From: Streptomyces scopuliridis RB72
GTDB taxonomy: Bacteria; Actinomycetota; Actinomycetes; Streptomycetales; Streptomycetaceae
Direction of reading: 5' to 3'
Assembly (NCBI RefSeq): GCF_000718095.1
Contig: NZ_JOEI01000041.1
Location: 1-39,086, forward strand
Length of the DNA stretch: 39,086 nucleotides
Shown one piece after another: positions 8,732-17,149 of the stretch (position 1 is its first letter; each line of letters begins with the position of its first letter). Position numbers and translations under genes: made by a program. The notes below the pieces were generated by a model. That model saw only the letters and a program-made list of their open reading frames with translations, had not been told where the DNA came from and searched no databases.

Positions 8732-11700
8732 TTACTGCTGTTCGGTGTTGCGCCGGTTGGCGATGGTGTCGGTGGAGGTGGCTCCGGCCCAGACCCGGAC
8801 GCTGTCGATCGTTCCGGGGAAGTAGCGCGCGGCAGCGCCGTTGATCTTCGCCCGGCCGATCTCGAACGCTCCGCCGCCCTGCCAGGGGGCGGAGTACGGC
8901 ACACCGTCCTCGTCGCCCATCAGAGCGCTGTCGACGTAGAGCTTGAGCGCGCCGAGCCTGGAGGCGTCCTCGGGGTCAGCCGCCGCCTGGGCGTCGTAGA
9001 CGACCGTCAGCATGACCGGGACACCCAACTGGGCCGTGGTGAACGCAGTGGACTCGTTCTTGGTCCAGAGCGCCCCGGTGCCGTCCTTGTCGGGACGGCC
9101 GAACGTCCACCGCCCCTGGTTGCTGCCGGCCGGCTGCTCGTACCAGACGCCCCAGGAAGACTGGCTCGTCCCCGACTGGCCGAACACCTGCACCGCGTAC
9201 GACTTGCCGGTGTCGGCGAGCTTGGCGGGGTCCAGCGTCACCCAGGCGGTCGCGGTGAAGGAACCGGAGTCGTCAACGACCGGGCCGGTGGCGGCGGCAT
9301 ACGCGCTGGTGCCGTTCAGGGTCATCCGCTGCGTGGTCGTGACCTCTTCGCCGACGTCCGGGTCACCGGTGGTGAACAGGGTGAGCGCGGCCCCGTTGAG
9401 GGTGAGGTTCCGGCCGAAGCCGCTGCCGTCCTTGACCGTGGCGCCGGTCGCGTTGGCCATGTCCGTGGCGTCCCATTTGGCGACGAGCGCCGGGACCGGA
9501 TCGCCCGCGGTGCCGTCGCTGAGGTCCTCGTCCTCCAGCCAGGCGTCGTGGGTTACCTCGGTGTCCGCGAGCGCGCGGGACCAGACCTTGACCTCGTCGA
9601 TGGTTCCGGCGAAGTTCTCCTTGCCGGTTGCCGAGGCCCACAGTCGGCCGACCTGTAGTCCGCCGGACGCCTTCCACGGAGTCACTGTGAAAGGCACCGG
9701 CTCGCCCTGCGGGACGCCGTTGACGTAGAGCTGGATCGTCTGCGCCGCCGCGTCGTAGACACCGGCAAGATGCGTCCAGGCGTTCAGGACCGGCGGCTTC
9801 CCTCCGATCGAGCGAGTGATCGCCGGACTGGCGACGTCCGTCTGGTGCCGGTTGAAGACCCAGGCGTTGTACGCCGTGGAGTAGTACAGCTGGAATCCGG
9901 AGGCGTTCGTGCCTGCCTGCGACAGGACGGTGTAGTTGACGTCCTTCTTCGCCAGGCGCGCCCAGGCCGAGACGGTGAAGGACTTGGTGGTGTCCAGCAC
10001 CGCACCCGAGGTGGAGAGATACGCGGTCGTGCCGTTGAGCTTCGCCGCGCCTGAGCCGCTGCGGGCCAGGGTGTCCCAGGTGGCCCCCGAGGAGGTCAGC
10101 GGGTGCTGAGTCGCGGTGGTGGCGTCGGTGAGGGCGTTGTCCAGGTGCCAGATTCCTGAGGGCTTCTCAGCGCCCTTCACCAGGAAGCTGTAGTAGCCGG
10201 TGAGCGAGCTGTGTCCGGCCGCGTCGTAGCCCCAGACCTGGATCGTGTTTTCGCCGGCCTGGTTCGGCGTGATCGTCCGGGTGGTCGCCGTGCCCTTGGC
10301 CACGGTGATCGGGGCGGAGACCGTGCCGCTGTTCAGCTTCCACTTGTAGCTGACAACGTCCGACTGGATGCCGGGCGTGGTGGGGTTGGTGTCCGCGGGG
10401 GTGAAGGTGAACGTGCCCGACGTACCGACCCCACCCGCGGCCGGATCGGTCTCGGCCGGCTGGTAGATGCCGTCCGCGCTGGTCACCACCGGAGGCGGCG
10501 GCGAATCGGTGTCGACCCGGAAGTAGCACCAGGACGACCAGGACGAGTCCAGGACACCCGTGGCGCCCCGGTCCGTCTTGTAGTACGCCTGCGTCTTGAC
10601 CCGCATCCGGTAATCCGTCTGCGCCGGCAGCGCGCTGGAGGACGCGTCACGCACCGCGTTGTCGGCCACCCACGCGCCGTCCGGCGAGGCCGCGTACCAG
10701 GCACGGCTGGAGCCGTCGGCCTTCCACACCTCGAACATGGCGCGCAGCTGGGCCTGGCTCCCATCCACCGACTGCACCGTGGCCAACATCTTCGGAGTGG
10801 TGTCACTGGTGGCGAAGGGCAGCGTGGAGGCGTTGCAGGCCCGCCCGGTGGTGCCCTGCTGGACACCGTACGACGTCGGCTTGTCCGGGTAGGACACGTA
10901 CGTCACCGACAGCTTGGCGTCGTTGCGGAACCGCGCCCAGGCACCCGCGTCGGACTCGTCGTGCGCCGCCAGCGAGAAGGTGATCTGCGCCGACTTGTTC
11001 GCCGCATGCGAAGCGATCGTCGTCGTCAGATTCTCATTCGTCTCCTCACCCACGTTGTCGCTGAAACGCACCCAGTTCGCAGGCTGCGACGGGCTGCACA
11101 GAGAGCCCCGTCCGTACGCCACGTTCCGGTCGCCCATCAGGTCCACCGCGGTGGGACGCGACGACCACGTCGTACTTGAGGAGATGCCCTTGTCCACATG
11201 GCTCAGGTCGTACCAGTGCGGATCACACGTGAAGGTCCACACCTGATACACCTCCATCGTCGCGTCCAGGACCTTCTTGCCGTGGATCGACGACAGCGGA
11301 TACTCGAAGTACATACGCTGGGTGTAGGGGCTGCTGGAGCAGAGATAGCCGGCGTAGTTGGAGCAGCGCCCCACCCCCTTGTCCCCGTCGAACTCCCAGA
11401 ACTTGTCACCGTCCGAGGAGAGCGCTGTCCAGTCGCCCAGCGCGATGCCCTTGGTCGGCGGGTCGATGTAGAGCGGGAAGACGGTGTCCTCGCCATGGAG
11501 CAGGGCCGGATCGGGCGTGATCTCCAGGGTGGTGCCGGTGACCTTGAGCGGGAGCTCGGCCGCCGCGTCACCGCTGCCGGGGCCCTCCGAAGGGGCCGGC
11601 TCGCCCTTGGCATCGGGCAGCGGTGCCGCCCCCAGCTCGCCTGCGGTCTCCGCCGAGGAAGCAGTGCGGACGAGTTGCGTGGTGACGCCAGCCGTGGCGG

Positions 11701-12475
11701 CGGCGGCGGCGACTGGGGTGTCACCGGCCGAGTCCCACATGCGACCCGTTGGACTCTCGAAGACCGGCGTGCCGTCGCCGTCGCGTGCCACGAAACCACC
11801 GTCGGCCGTGGGCGCGATGTCCAGTCCATCGCCGGAGACAGTCATCGTGATCGTCGCGAGCGCCGGATTCTTCGCCGCCTCCGAGGTCTTCACCACGAGC
11901 ACCGAGGTATAGCCGGTACTCAACGCGGTCAGTTTCAGATCGACGTCCGGAAGGACTCCGGCGTAGGTGGCCGTATCGCCCTCGACGGAGGGCTCGGGGA
12001 GCGCGGTGGGCCAGCCGAGCTGCAATTCATGCCCGGCGCCCTTCAGCGTGACCAGTGCGTCCCCGCTGCCGCCGCCCGAGAAGGCGGCATCGGCCGTCGT
12101 GTTCTCCGCCCGCACAGAGCCGTCGGCCTCGCGCACGAGGGTGGTGTCGATGGAGGCCCAAGTACCGTTGTCCTTCCGGGCACGGACCGGAGCCGCGTTC
12201 ATCTCCTGAGTGAACGTGCCGTCCGGGTTGGCGAAGACCTGGGACGACTCAGTAGTCGCCGCGTCCACGGCCACCCGCTCACCCGTCTCCGCCGCGAGCG
12301 CGCTCGCCTCCGACTCCGCAGTCCTGTCAGCCGCTACCGAGGCCGCCCCGTCATCGGCGAGTGCCGGAGCCGCCCCGGCCCCAACTGCCGGAACCGCAAC
12401 TCCCAGGAGCGCGACGGCTACCGCCCAACTCCCCACCGTCTGACACCAGCCGCGCTGCCGTCTTCGCGTAAACAC
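8732..12475 (-). CDS. Secreted LamG-domain protein, partner of the RHS toxin
   Basis: A 1247-residue protein starting at a GTG (12475-12473). The N-terminus MFTRRRQRGW followed by a hydrophobic stretch to about residue 40 (VPAVGAGAAPALADD) is a signal peptide. Next come a domain common to large secreted actinobacterial proteins and a DNRLRE-like beta-sandwich region (YPLSSIHGKKVLDATMEVYQ). Ig/fibronectin-like segments follow. Two concanavalin-like LamG domains close the protein, at about 780-990 (FTVSAWARLAKKD, FAGTIDEVKVWSRAL) and 1020-1240 (FTATAWVTLDP, FPGTIDSVRVWAG). LamG domains bind carbohydrate or protein. In Streptomyces this architecture is often found directly upstream of RHS genes, as here, so a role in cell-surface attachment or delivery is likely but inferred. 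The ends are complete and no frameshift was seen. Confidence 0.9.
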   Translation of the reverse strand: MFTRRRQRGWCQTVGSWAVAVALLGVAVPAVGAGAAPALADDGAASVAADRTAESEASALAAETGERVAVDAATTESSQVFANPDGTFTQEMNAAPVRARKDNGTWASIDTTLVREADGSVRAENTTADAAFSGGGSGDALVTLKGAGHELQLGWPTALPEPSVEGDTATYAGVLPDVDLKLTALSTGYTSVLVVKTSEAAKNPALATITMTVSGDGLDIAPTADGGFVARDGDGTPVFESPTGRMWDSAGDTPVAAAAATAGVTTQLVRTASSAETAGELGAAPLPDAKGEPAPSEGPGSGDAAAELPLKVTGTTLEITPDPALLHGEDTVFPLYIDPPTKGIALGDWTALSSDGDKFWEFDGDKGVGRCSNYAGYLCSSSPYTQRMYFEYPLSSIHGKKVLDATMEVYQVWTFTCDPHWYDLSHVDKGISSSTTWSSRPTAVDLMGDRNVAYGRGSLCSPSQPANWVRFSDNVGEETNENLTTTIASHAANKSAQITFSLAAHDESDAGAWARFRNDAKLSVTYVSYPDKPTSYGVQQGTTGRACNASTLPFATSDTTPKMLATVQSVDGSQAQLRAMFEVWKADGSSRAWYAASPDGAWVADNAVRDASSSALPAQTDYRMRVKTQAYYKTDRGATGVLDSSWSSWCYFRVDTDSPPPPVVTSADGIYQPAETDPAAGGVGTSGTFTFTPADTNPTTPGIQSDVVSYKWKLNSGTVSAPITVAKGTATTRTITPNQAGENTIQVWGYDAAGHSSLTGYYSFLVKGAEKPSGIWHLDNALTDATTATQHPLTSSGATWDTLARSGSGAAKLNGTTAYLSTSGAVLDTTKSFTVSAWARLAKKDVNYTVLSQAGTNASGFQLYYSTAYNAWVFNRHQTDVASPAITRSIGGKPPVLNAWTHLAGVYDAAAQTIQLYVNGVPQGEPVPFTVTPWKASGGLQVGRLWASATGKENFAGTIDEVKVWSRALADTEVTHDAWLEDEDLSDGTAGDPVPALVAKWDATDMANATGATVKDGSGFGRNLTLNGAALTLFTTGDPDVGEEVTTTQRMTLNGTSAYAAATGPVVDDSGSFTATAWVTLDPAKLADTGKSYAVQVFGQSGTSQSSWGVWYEQPAGSNQGRWTFGRPDKDGTGALWTKNESTAFTTAQLGVPVMLTVVYDAQAAADPEDASRLGALKLYVDSALMGDEDGVPYSAPWQGGGAFEIGRAKINGAAARYFPGTIDSVRVWAGATSTDTIANRRNTEQQ

Positions 12476-12640
12476 ACCCCACCCGTTCCCTAATTTTCAT
12501 GAGAAGAAGCTGTGAGGATCATGTGTTCGTTGATCACGCTGGTCAATGGTGTCGCGTATCACATTGACCTGCTTCCACCCTGCCGGTATCGAGTGCTGGT
12601 TGTGCTGGTGGGTCGCTGACGAAGAAGCTCCTGGTGTCCG

Positions 12641-12770
12641 GTGTCACGATCAAGGTCTACCGCACACCTGCACCTGCTCACCCGTCAACTGGCCGTGTCT
12701 CATAGGGAGATTGGCTGCTTCGGGCGGCGCCTCGCGCCGGGGGCAATGCTTGTTCCGGCCTATTTCCCGG
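12641..12770 (+). pseudogene. Possible IS5-type transposase N-terminal scrap
   Basis: A short plus-strand frame reads THLHLLTRQLAVSHREIG followed by FGRRLAPGA. This resembles the HLLTRQLxxxRxxIGxRWRxLxPG segment near the start of some streptomycete IS5-type transposases. Similarity fades after about 12740, and neither the rest of the protein nor a plausible start is present. The surrounding bases up to 12950 show no recognisable gene. This is a weak call based on one motif. Confidence 0.3.
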
Positions 12771-13063
12771 CAACAGTCGTACTCGGCGTCGCGGGCGCAG
12801 TGCGGGCCACAGGCCACCTCGCTTCCGAGATCCTGACGGGCATCCTGCTGTCGATCGACCGGATCAAGTATCGTCCGGGCTGTTCTCAGGGCCTCGAAAA
12901 GGCATCCGACCTGCACGTCCTCCCGCCTTCGGTCGTCTTGATGTGATTCCGATGACGCACCATGTGGAGTGCGTGGCGATCCTTGAACCTGTCGCGAAGG
13001 GCGCCTGACCTGCGCCTTCGTCGATGCGCATTATGTGCGGTGTGGGCGCTACGGGCGATATCT

Positions 13064-13101
13064 TGACGCTGAAATGACGCTCGTGACGCTCATTTGACGC
13101 T
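13064..13101 (+). repeat. Four direct TGACGCT heptamers, 11/9/11-bp spacing
   Basis: Exact TGACGCT copies start at 13064, 13075, 13084 and 13095. Two pairs have an 11-bp period, which places each pair's copies on one face of the helix. Heptamer repeats with 4-bp spacers are the known layout of SARP and PhoP-type (winged-helix) sites in Streptomyces. No clear gene starts just downstream on either strand. Confidence 0.45.
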
Positions 13102-13384
13102 CGTTCTGATGTGGTGTCAGGTGGGTTTGGAGGCAGGTCAGGGTCTATGCCACTCGGCTGATGGCGCTGCGCGCTGCTGAAAAGCAGCAGCGCGAGGGCG
13201 CCGCCGTGGTCAGTTGTCGCGGAAGAGACTGGGCGGCTTCCTGACCTGCTGTGATGGCTGCTTGAATGGCGCTGACCTGCGCGTACTCTCTTTCCCGTCT
13301 TTCGCTCTCATGCCCGCTGATGTAGCTGAAAGTCCCAGAGAAGTCCCAGGAGGCGCATTCGCTTCTGCTGTCAGGTGCGATTTT

Positions 13385-13477
13385 GGTCGCCCCGCAGGGC
13401 GACCGCCACGAGCGCCGACAGCCGCTCGATCGAGACCATGCGATCCTCGGTCGCCCCGGAGGACGACCGAGGATCGC
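13385..13477. repeat. Two consecutive inverted repeats
   Basis: The first hairpin is 13385-13392 with 13397-13404: 8 bp, perfect, with a 4-nt loop. The second is 13440-13453 with 13464-13477: 14 bp, perfect, with a 10-nt loop. Both arms share a GGTCGCCC-like core, so the pair looks duplicated. They could be bidirectional terminators or the folded ends of a lost element. Confidence 0.55.
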
Positions 13478-13925
13478 AACCCCACGCTTTCCCCGGCCGT
13501 GTACGTAGGGGCCGGACGTGGTGGTTGCCCTGCGTTGTGACCGAGGCCCGCAACGGCTCCACGGTGAGGCCAAGGCGGATGTGCAGGGCTTCGTCGAGGG
13601 CTGGCCAGGAAGATCAGCCTCGGCGCGCTCCACTGGTCCTCGTCGCTGTTGGTGTGGAGGAACCTTCTGCGCCTGGATCGCCGGACAACACCCGCTCTTC
13701 TCGTTCGACGTCGTCCAGTCCGGCGGATCGCCCAGCAGCGGGACAGCTGCGGCGTACGGGCGTATCGGACAAGGCCAGCCCTTTTCCTGAGCGCGCCGCC
13801 GGCCGACAGATCGAGACGGGAAGGAGGCCCTTCAAACCTTCCCTGTACCTTTCGCGATTTTCAAGAAGTCACGCCACCCCGCTTCCACGCGCCTCTGCGA
13901 TACACCACGCTGATGTACGAGGTGG

Positions 13926-14206
13926 TTGAGGAGGGCCGTGTCGAGTCGCGTGGTGCGATGTCCCCGCCGAGACGGTGGGCCGCTCCGGGTGACGGTCTGG
14001 CGTCGGCTTCGGGACTGGACCGAGGCCGGCGTCTGGCCACGCCTGCACACGGCGCTGCTGACCGAGATGCGCCGCGCAGGTCTGCTGGACCTGGACGACT
14101 GCTCCGTGGACGGGTCGCACGTCCGGGCTCTCAAGGGGAGATCATGTCGGCCCCTCGCCCGTCGATCGCGCCCGTTCCGGTTCCAAGCTCCACCTGACCG
14201 TCGAGA
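13926..14206 (+). pseudogene. IS5-family transposase remnant
   Basis: The plus strand encodes TVWRRLRDWTEAGVWPRLHT, then LLTEMRRAGLLDLDDC and SVDGSHVRALKG. This is the classic IS5 region with the first catalytic Asp (VDGSHV). After ALKG at about 14135 one base is missing and the frame shifts, and the adjacent frame continues as GDHVGPSPVDRARSGSKLHL. Nothing recognisable of the C-terminal half follows. About 235 bp of further non-coding sequence lies before the ArsR terminator. The gene is truncated at both ends and frameshifted. Confidence 0.75.
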
Positions 14207-14444
14207 GCTCGTACCTTGATCTCTCCAGCGATCACGTCCAAGGCTTCTCAAGGACGTCGGCGCCGGCAGAATGACCAGCAGGCCAGGGCAGAACGCGAAC
14301 TTCGTTGGCAAGCAGCCATGGGCGTGGCGAAGGAACAAGCTGGCGAACAACTTGCCCAGGTGCTACACGAAGAGGCCGAGTGCTGAAGGTGGCGCTTCTT
14401 CGGGGGCGTGGGGGAGCCAGGGGGCGTGCCGAGGCGGTGGTGTT

Positions 14445-14478
14445 CGTCGGCAGGCTCCGGGAGCCGATTCTGCCGACG
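14445..14478 (-). terminator. Hairpin downstream of the ArsR gene
   Basis: A 9-bp outer stem (14445-14453 with 14470-14478) competes with or encloses a 6-bp inner stem (14453-14458 with 14460-14465). The hairpin begins 7 nt beyond the ArsR stop codon on the minus strand, so a terminator is the simplest reading. Confidence 0.6.
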
Positions 14479-14484
14479 CGGCTC

Positions 14485-14823
14485 TCATGGATGGGGCGTC
14501 GTGGAGGGCCCGCTTTCGCGTAGAACGAGGTCGAGCAGACCGGGGAATCGCCGATCGAGTTCCTCGCGGCGCAGCGAGTTGCCCAGCTTGTTGCCGTCCT
14601 GCCACTGCCGTATCAGGCCGGCTTCGCGTAGGACCCGGAAGTGGCGTGTGGCGGCTGACTTCGAGACCTGCATGTCGATGGCGCCGCACGGCAGGCCGTC
14701 GTGCTGGGCGAGAGCGAGGACGACACGGCGACGGACTGGATCGGCGAGGGCAGCCATGACCCTGAACAGATCAAGGTCTTCCTCGTCAGGGGTGGCGAAG
14801 CCCGACGCCGTACGACTAGCCAT
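14485..14823 (-). CDS. ArsR-family transcriptional regulator
   Basis: About 112 residues from the ATG at 14823-14821. Upstream in-frame ATGs at 14835 and 14844 are also possible. The fold is a winged helix: LFRVMAALADPVRRRVVLAL, then a recognition region DMQVSKSAATRHFRVLREAGLI and a basic wing WQDGNKLGNSLRREEL. The ArsR metal-binding ELCVCDL motif is absent (here GLPCGAIDMQVSKS), so this is probably not a metal sensor of the classical alpha-3 type. It is divergent from the oxidoreductase at 14961, with a perfect palindrome (14846-14867) just upstream of its start. That arrangement suggests autorepression and control of the neighbour. I preferred 14823 because a GGTGGA-like ribosome site sits 4 nt before it and the upstream starts abut the palindrome. 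Confidence 0.88.
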   Translation of the reverse strand: MASRTASGFATPDEEDLDLFRVMAALADPVRRRVVLALAQHDGLPCGAIDMQVSKSAATRHFRVLREAGLIRQWQDGNKLGNSLRREELDRRFPGLLDLVLRESGPSTTPHP

Positions 14824-14845
14824 GGCATCCACCATAGCCGACATG

Positions 14846-14867
14846 ATGTACGCGCTATTGCGTACAT
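14846..14867. promoter_or_regulatory. Palindromic operator for the ArsR regulator
   Basis: Perfect 8-bp arms ATGTACGC (14846-14853) and GCGTACAT (14860-14867) are separated by 6 nt. The site lies in the divergent promoter region, close to the ArsR start and about 94 nt before the oxidoreductase TTG. ArsR-family dimers bind this type of dyad. Assignment is by position and symmetry. Confidence 0.6.
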
Positions 14868-14960
14868 GAAGTAGGGTCGGCACGTCCATTGGCCGCAGGC
14901 GGTGTTGACGTTTTCCGGCGCAGCCCGTCCGGCCCCGCAGAGAGAGTCTGGAGCGAGAAC

Positions 14961-15884
14961 TTGACCGCATCGTCCGCGCCGCAGCGTGCTCACATCGGGT
15001 TCACCTCCCGCATCGGTGTCATGTGTGCCCTCGACGGCCTGAGCACTCCGGACGCGCAGAAGCTCGCGCGTGACATCGAGAACATGGGGTATGCCTCGTT
15101 GTTCTTCCCCGAGGGCGGGGGGAAGGAATCGCTGACCCAGGCCGCTGCTCTGCTGGCGGCCACCCAGCACCTTGTGATCGGGACCGGGATCGCCAACATC
15201 CATCTGCGCGACGCCGTAGCTGCCGAAGCGGGCGGCCGAGCGCTCAGTGCGATGTACCCAGGGCGGTTCGTCCTCGGTCTCGGCGTCAGCCACCAGCCGA
15301 TGGTGGAAGGCCGGCTGAACAAGATCTACGAGAAGCCGCTGGCCACCATGCGGAACTATCTTGAGCGCATGGCGTCCGTCCCCGGACACATCGACCAGGA
15401 AGCCGGGCGTCCCCCGCGAATCCTGGCAGCGCTGGGCCCGAAAATGATCGAGCTCTCGGGCTCGGACGCAGACGGCGCGATGCCCTACCTGGTCACCCCT
15501 GAGCAGACCCGCTTTACCCGTGAACGCCTCGGCCCGGAACGATGGGTGATCTCCGAGCAGGGCGTCACCATCGGCGGCGACACCGAGCAGCAGCTGCAGC
15601 GGGCTTACAACCACCTGCACATCTACGATGGATTTGAGAACTACCGCGCATCCTGGCGGCGCCAGGGCTTCAATGACTCCGACTTCGCCCCCAGCCCCTC
15701 GGAGCATCTCGCTCGCTCCATGGTCGCCATGGGGGGCGCGGAATCGGTGGTGGCCATCGCGAACGCGCACCTCGATGCCGGAGCTGATCATGTTGTGCTC
15801 CAAGCCATCGGAAACGACCTGTACTCAGATCCTCGACAGGCGCTCGCCGAGATCGCCGCAGCCTTGGAACTCGAACGCGTATGA
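14961..15884 (+). CDS. LLM-class F420/flavin-dependent oxidoreductase
   Basis: Start chosen at TTG 14961, which has GGAG 7 nt upstream, giving 307 residues. A longer in-frame opening lacks a good site. The sequence fits the luciferase-like TIM-barrel family. Near the N-terminus it reads GVMCALDGLSTPDAQKLARD, then the conserved MGYASLFFPEGGG and the barrel segment LVIGTGIANIHLRD. YPGRFVLGLGVSHQPMVEG follows in the middle, and DAGADHVVLQ lies near the C-terminus. The pattern is close to the actinobacterial F420-dependent MSMEG_4141-type group. The substrate is unknown. A divergent ArsR regulator and a shared palindrome point to inducible expression. No downstream partner exists, because an IS5 remnant follows after about 90 bp. 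Confidence 0.88.
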   Translation: MTASSAPQRAHIGFTSRIGVMCALDGLSTPDAQKLARDIENMGYASLFFPEGGGKESLTQAAALLAATQHLVIGTGIANIHLRDAVAAEAGGRALSAMYPGRFVLGLGVSHQPMVEGRLNKIYEKPLATMRNYLERMASVPGHIDQEAGRPPRILAALGPKMIELSGSDADGAMPYLVTPEQTRFTRERLGPERWVISEQGVTIGGDTEQQLQRAYNHLHIYDGFENYRASWRRQGFNDSDFAPSPSEHLARSMVAMGGAESVVAIANAHLDAGADHVVLQAIGNDLYSDPRQALAEIAAALELERV

Positions 15885-15974
15885 GCTGAGCGGCCAGCAG
15901 CCGACCGGATCTGCTGAGAACCCTGCGCCGCCTTCCGTACCCCCGACACCCCGCCCCGCCCGCGTCTAAGAGTT

Positions 15975-16245
15975 GTCTTCAAAAGTCGCTGGTGTTCCCG
16001 CCTGTGTCGGTGAAGGCGAACGGACGCCCCAGGGCATCGCATATCAGGTGAATCTTGCTGGTCAGACCGCCTCGGGACCGACCGAGTCCCGGGTTGCGGA
16101 GCCCCCTTTCCGGCCCCCGGCAGCGTGCTGGTGGGCACGGACCACGGTCGGTCGGCAAGGGCGGCAGGGGGAATCGACTGCCCGCTCCGCCGCTGACACA
16201 TCCGGCATTACCCCACGTCCTGCAACGACCCGTGAGGCACAACCA
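15975..16245 (-). pseudogene. IS5-family transposase, middle fragment (inverted)
   Basis: Read on the minus strand, one frame gives TVVRAHQHAAGGRKGG. A neighbouring frame then gives LGRSRGGLTSKIHLICDALG followed by RPFAFTDTGGNTSDF and a stop. These are contiguous motifs of IS5-type transposases (VDGTTVRAHQHAAG, then GRSRGGLTTKIHL), so a frameshift lies between them. The protein breaks off right after GGNTSD, where catalysis would continue. A 57-bp stretch matches the plus-strand fragment at 17157 in inverted orientation. Confidence 0.75.
15984..16040 (-). repeat. Inverted repeat arm A (IS5 fragment)
   Basis: This 57-bp segment equals the reverse complement of 17157-17213 with two mismatches by eye. 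Both arms encode the same DALGRPFAFT/GGNTSD part of an IS5 transposase. The arms flank the nitroreductase gene, 1.1 kb apart. Confidence 0.7.
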
Positions 16246-16315
16246 CGCTCATGGGAACGGACCATCACTGAAAGGAATCCTCCTGCCCGCCACAACTTCG
16301 CCCTTTTCGGACGTC

Positions 16316-16990
16316 ATGCGCTCCCGGTACTCCGTTCGGAAGTTCCTGCCCACTCCGCTGTCCCCATCGGACATCCGCGGCGTGCTGGAAGACGCCCAGT
16401 TCGCCCCGTCGAACTGCAACACCCAGCCGTGGACGACGCATGTCGTCTCGGGTGCGGCACGCGACGCCCTGAGCAAAGAACTGCTCAAGGCCCATGATGA
16501 GGAACGCCTCTCCTACGATTTCACCTTCGACTACGCCGACTTCGGCGACGGCGCTTACTACGAGCGGGCGCAGGACCACGGCGCGACCCTCTACCAGGCT
16601 CTGAAGATACCGCGCTCGGACCGGGCAGCGAGGAACGCGCATGCCCGAGCGAACCTGGAATTCCATGACGCTCCCCACGCCGCCTTCCTCTTCATGCCGG
16701 TGTTCGGCGACGGGGTGCGGGTAGCTGCCGACATCGGCATGTACGCGCAGAACTTCCTGCTCTCACTGACGGCCCGCGGGTTCGGCGGCATTCCGCAGAC
16801 CATGCTCGGAATGTACGCCGACACCGTCCGCGAGTTCCTGGGTGTTCCCGAAGAACACAAGCTGCTGTTCGGCATCTCCTTCGGCGCAGCCGATGTGACC
16901 GCACTGGCAAACAGCTTCCATATGGGACGCGCCCCGCTTGAACAAAGCGTCGTTCTGCACGACACCCCCGGAGTTCTCGACGAGCAGTAG
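16316..16990 (+). CDS. Nitroreductase-family FMN oxidoreductase
   Basis: About 224 residues from ATG 16316. The family's usual length and alignment suggest the true start is about 11 codons earlier. A CTG at 16283 has AAAGGA 6 nt upstream and would fit. The FMN-binding N-terminal motif is RSRYSVRKFLPTPLS, followed by AQFAPSNCNTQPWTTHVVSG. The middle has PHAAFLFMPVFGDGVRVAAD, and the C-terminal half has FLLSLTARGFGGIPQTMLGM and KLLFGISFGAAD. The product is probably a homodimeric FMN enzyme that reduces nitro-aromatics or quinones with NAD(P)H. It stands alone between inverted IS5 fragments, which suggests it arrived or was rearranged with them. The loss of a standard start codon may reflect that rearrangement. 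Confidence 0.85.
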   Translation: MRSRYSVRKFLPTPLSPSDIRGVLEDAQFAPSNCNTQPWTTHVVSGAARDALSKELLKAHDEERLSYDFTFDYADFGDGAYYERAQDHGATLYQALKIPRSDRAARNAHARANLEFHDAPHAAFLFMPVFGDGVRVAADIGMYAQNFLLSLTARGFGGIPQTMLGMYADTVREFLGVPEEHKLLFGISFGAADVTALANSFHMGRAPLEQSVVLHDTPGVLDEQ

Positions 16991-17149
16991 TTCTTCACCG
17001 GCGCCATCCGTTCCGCCACTGTCCGTCAATGAATGAGTCAATTCCCATCCCATCGCAGTTACACGTGACATGGACGGGGTGACGGAACTACGGAGCTTCT
17101 GGCAGCCCTTGTCGCGACCAAGAGCCACGGGCGCTGCCAGGAGCTGCGT

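Larger units (their letters stand above)
12771..13925. other. Gene-poor region, no convincing coding sequence
   Basis: Several overlapping frames of 60-180 codons exist on both strands, but none has a recognisable domain, a good ribosome-binding site or consistent codon bias. The region holds an array of four TGACGCT heptamers (13064-13101) and two adjacent hairpins (13385-13404 and 13440-13477). I read it as decayed or intergenic DNA between the toxin operon and the IS5 scrap at 13926. Confidence 0.5.

Noticed and set aside
11198..12493. 431-codon plus-strand frame opposite the LamG gene
   Set aside because: Arg/Gly-rich shadow of a well-supported gene on the other strand.
13385..13477. Paired hairpins as a CRISPR-like array
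   Set aside because: Only two units of different size, with no regular spacers or repeat series.
13145..13633. 162-codon minus-strand frame in the gene-poor region
   Set aside because: Mixed third-position usage, no domain and no ribosome site. Possible remnant but not supportable.
14613..15803. 396-codon minus-strand frame opposite the oxidoreductase
   Set aside because: It overlaps two better-supported genes and has no domain.
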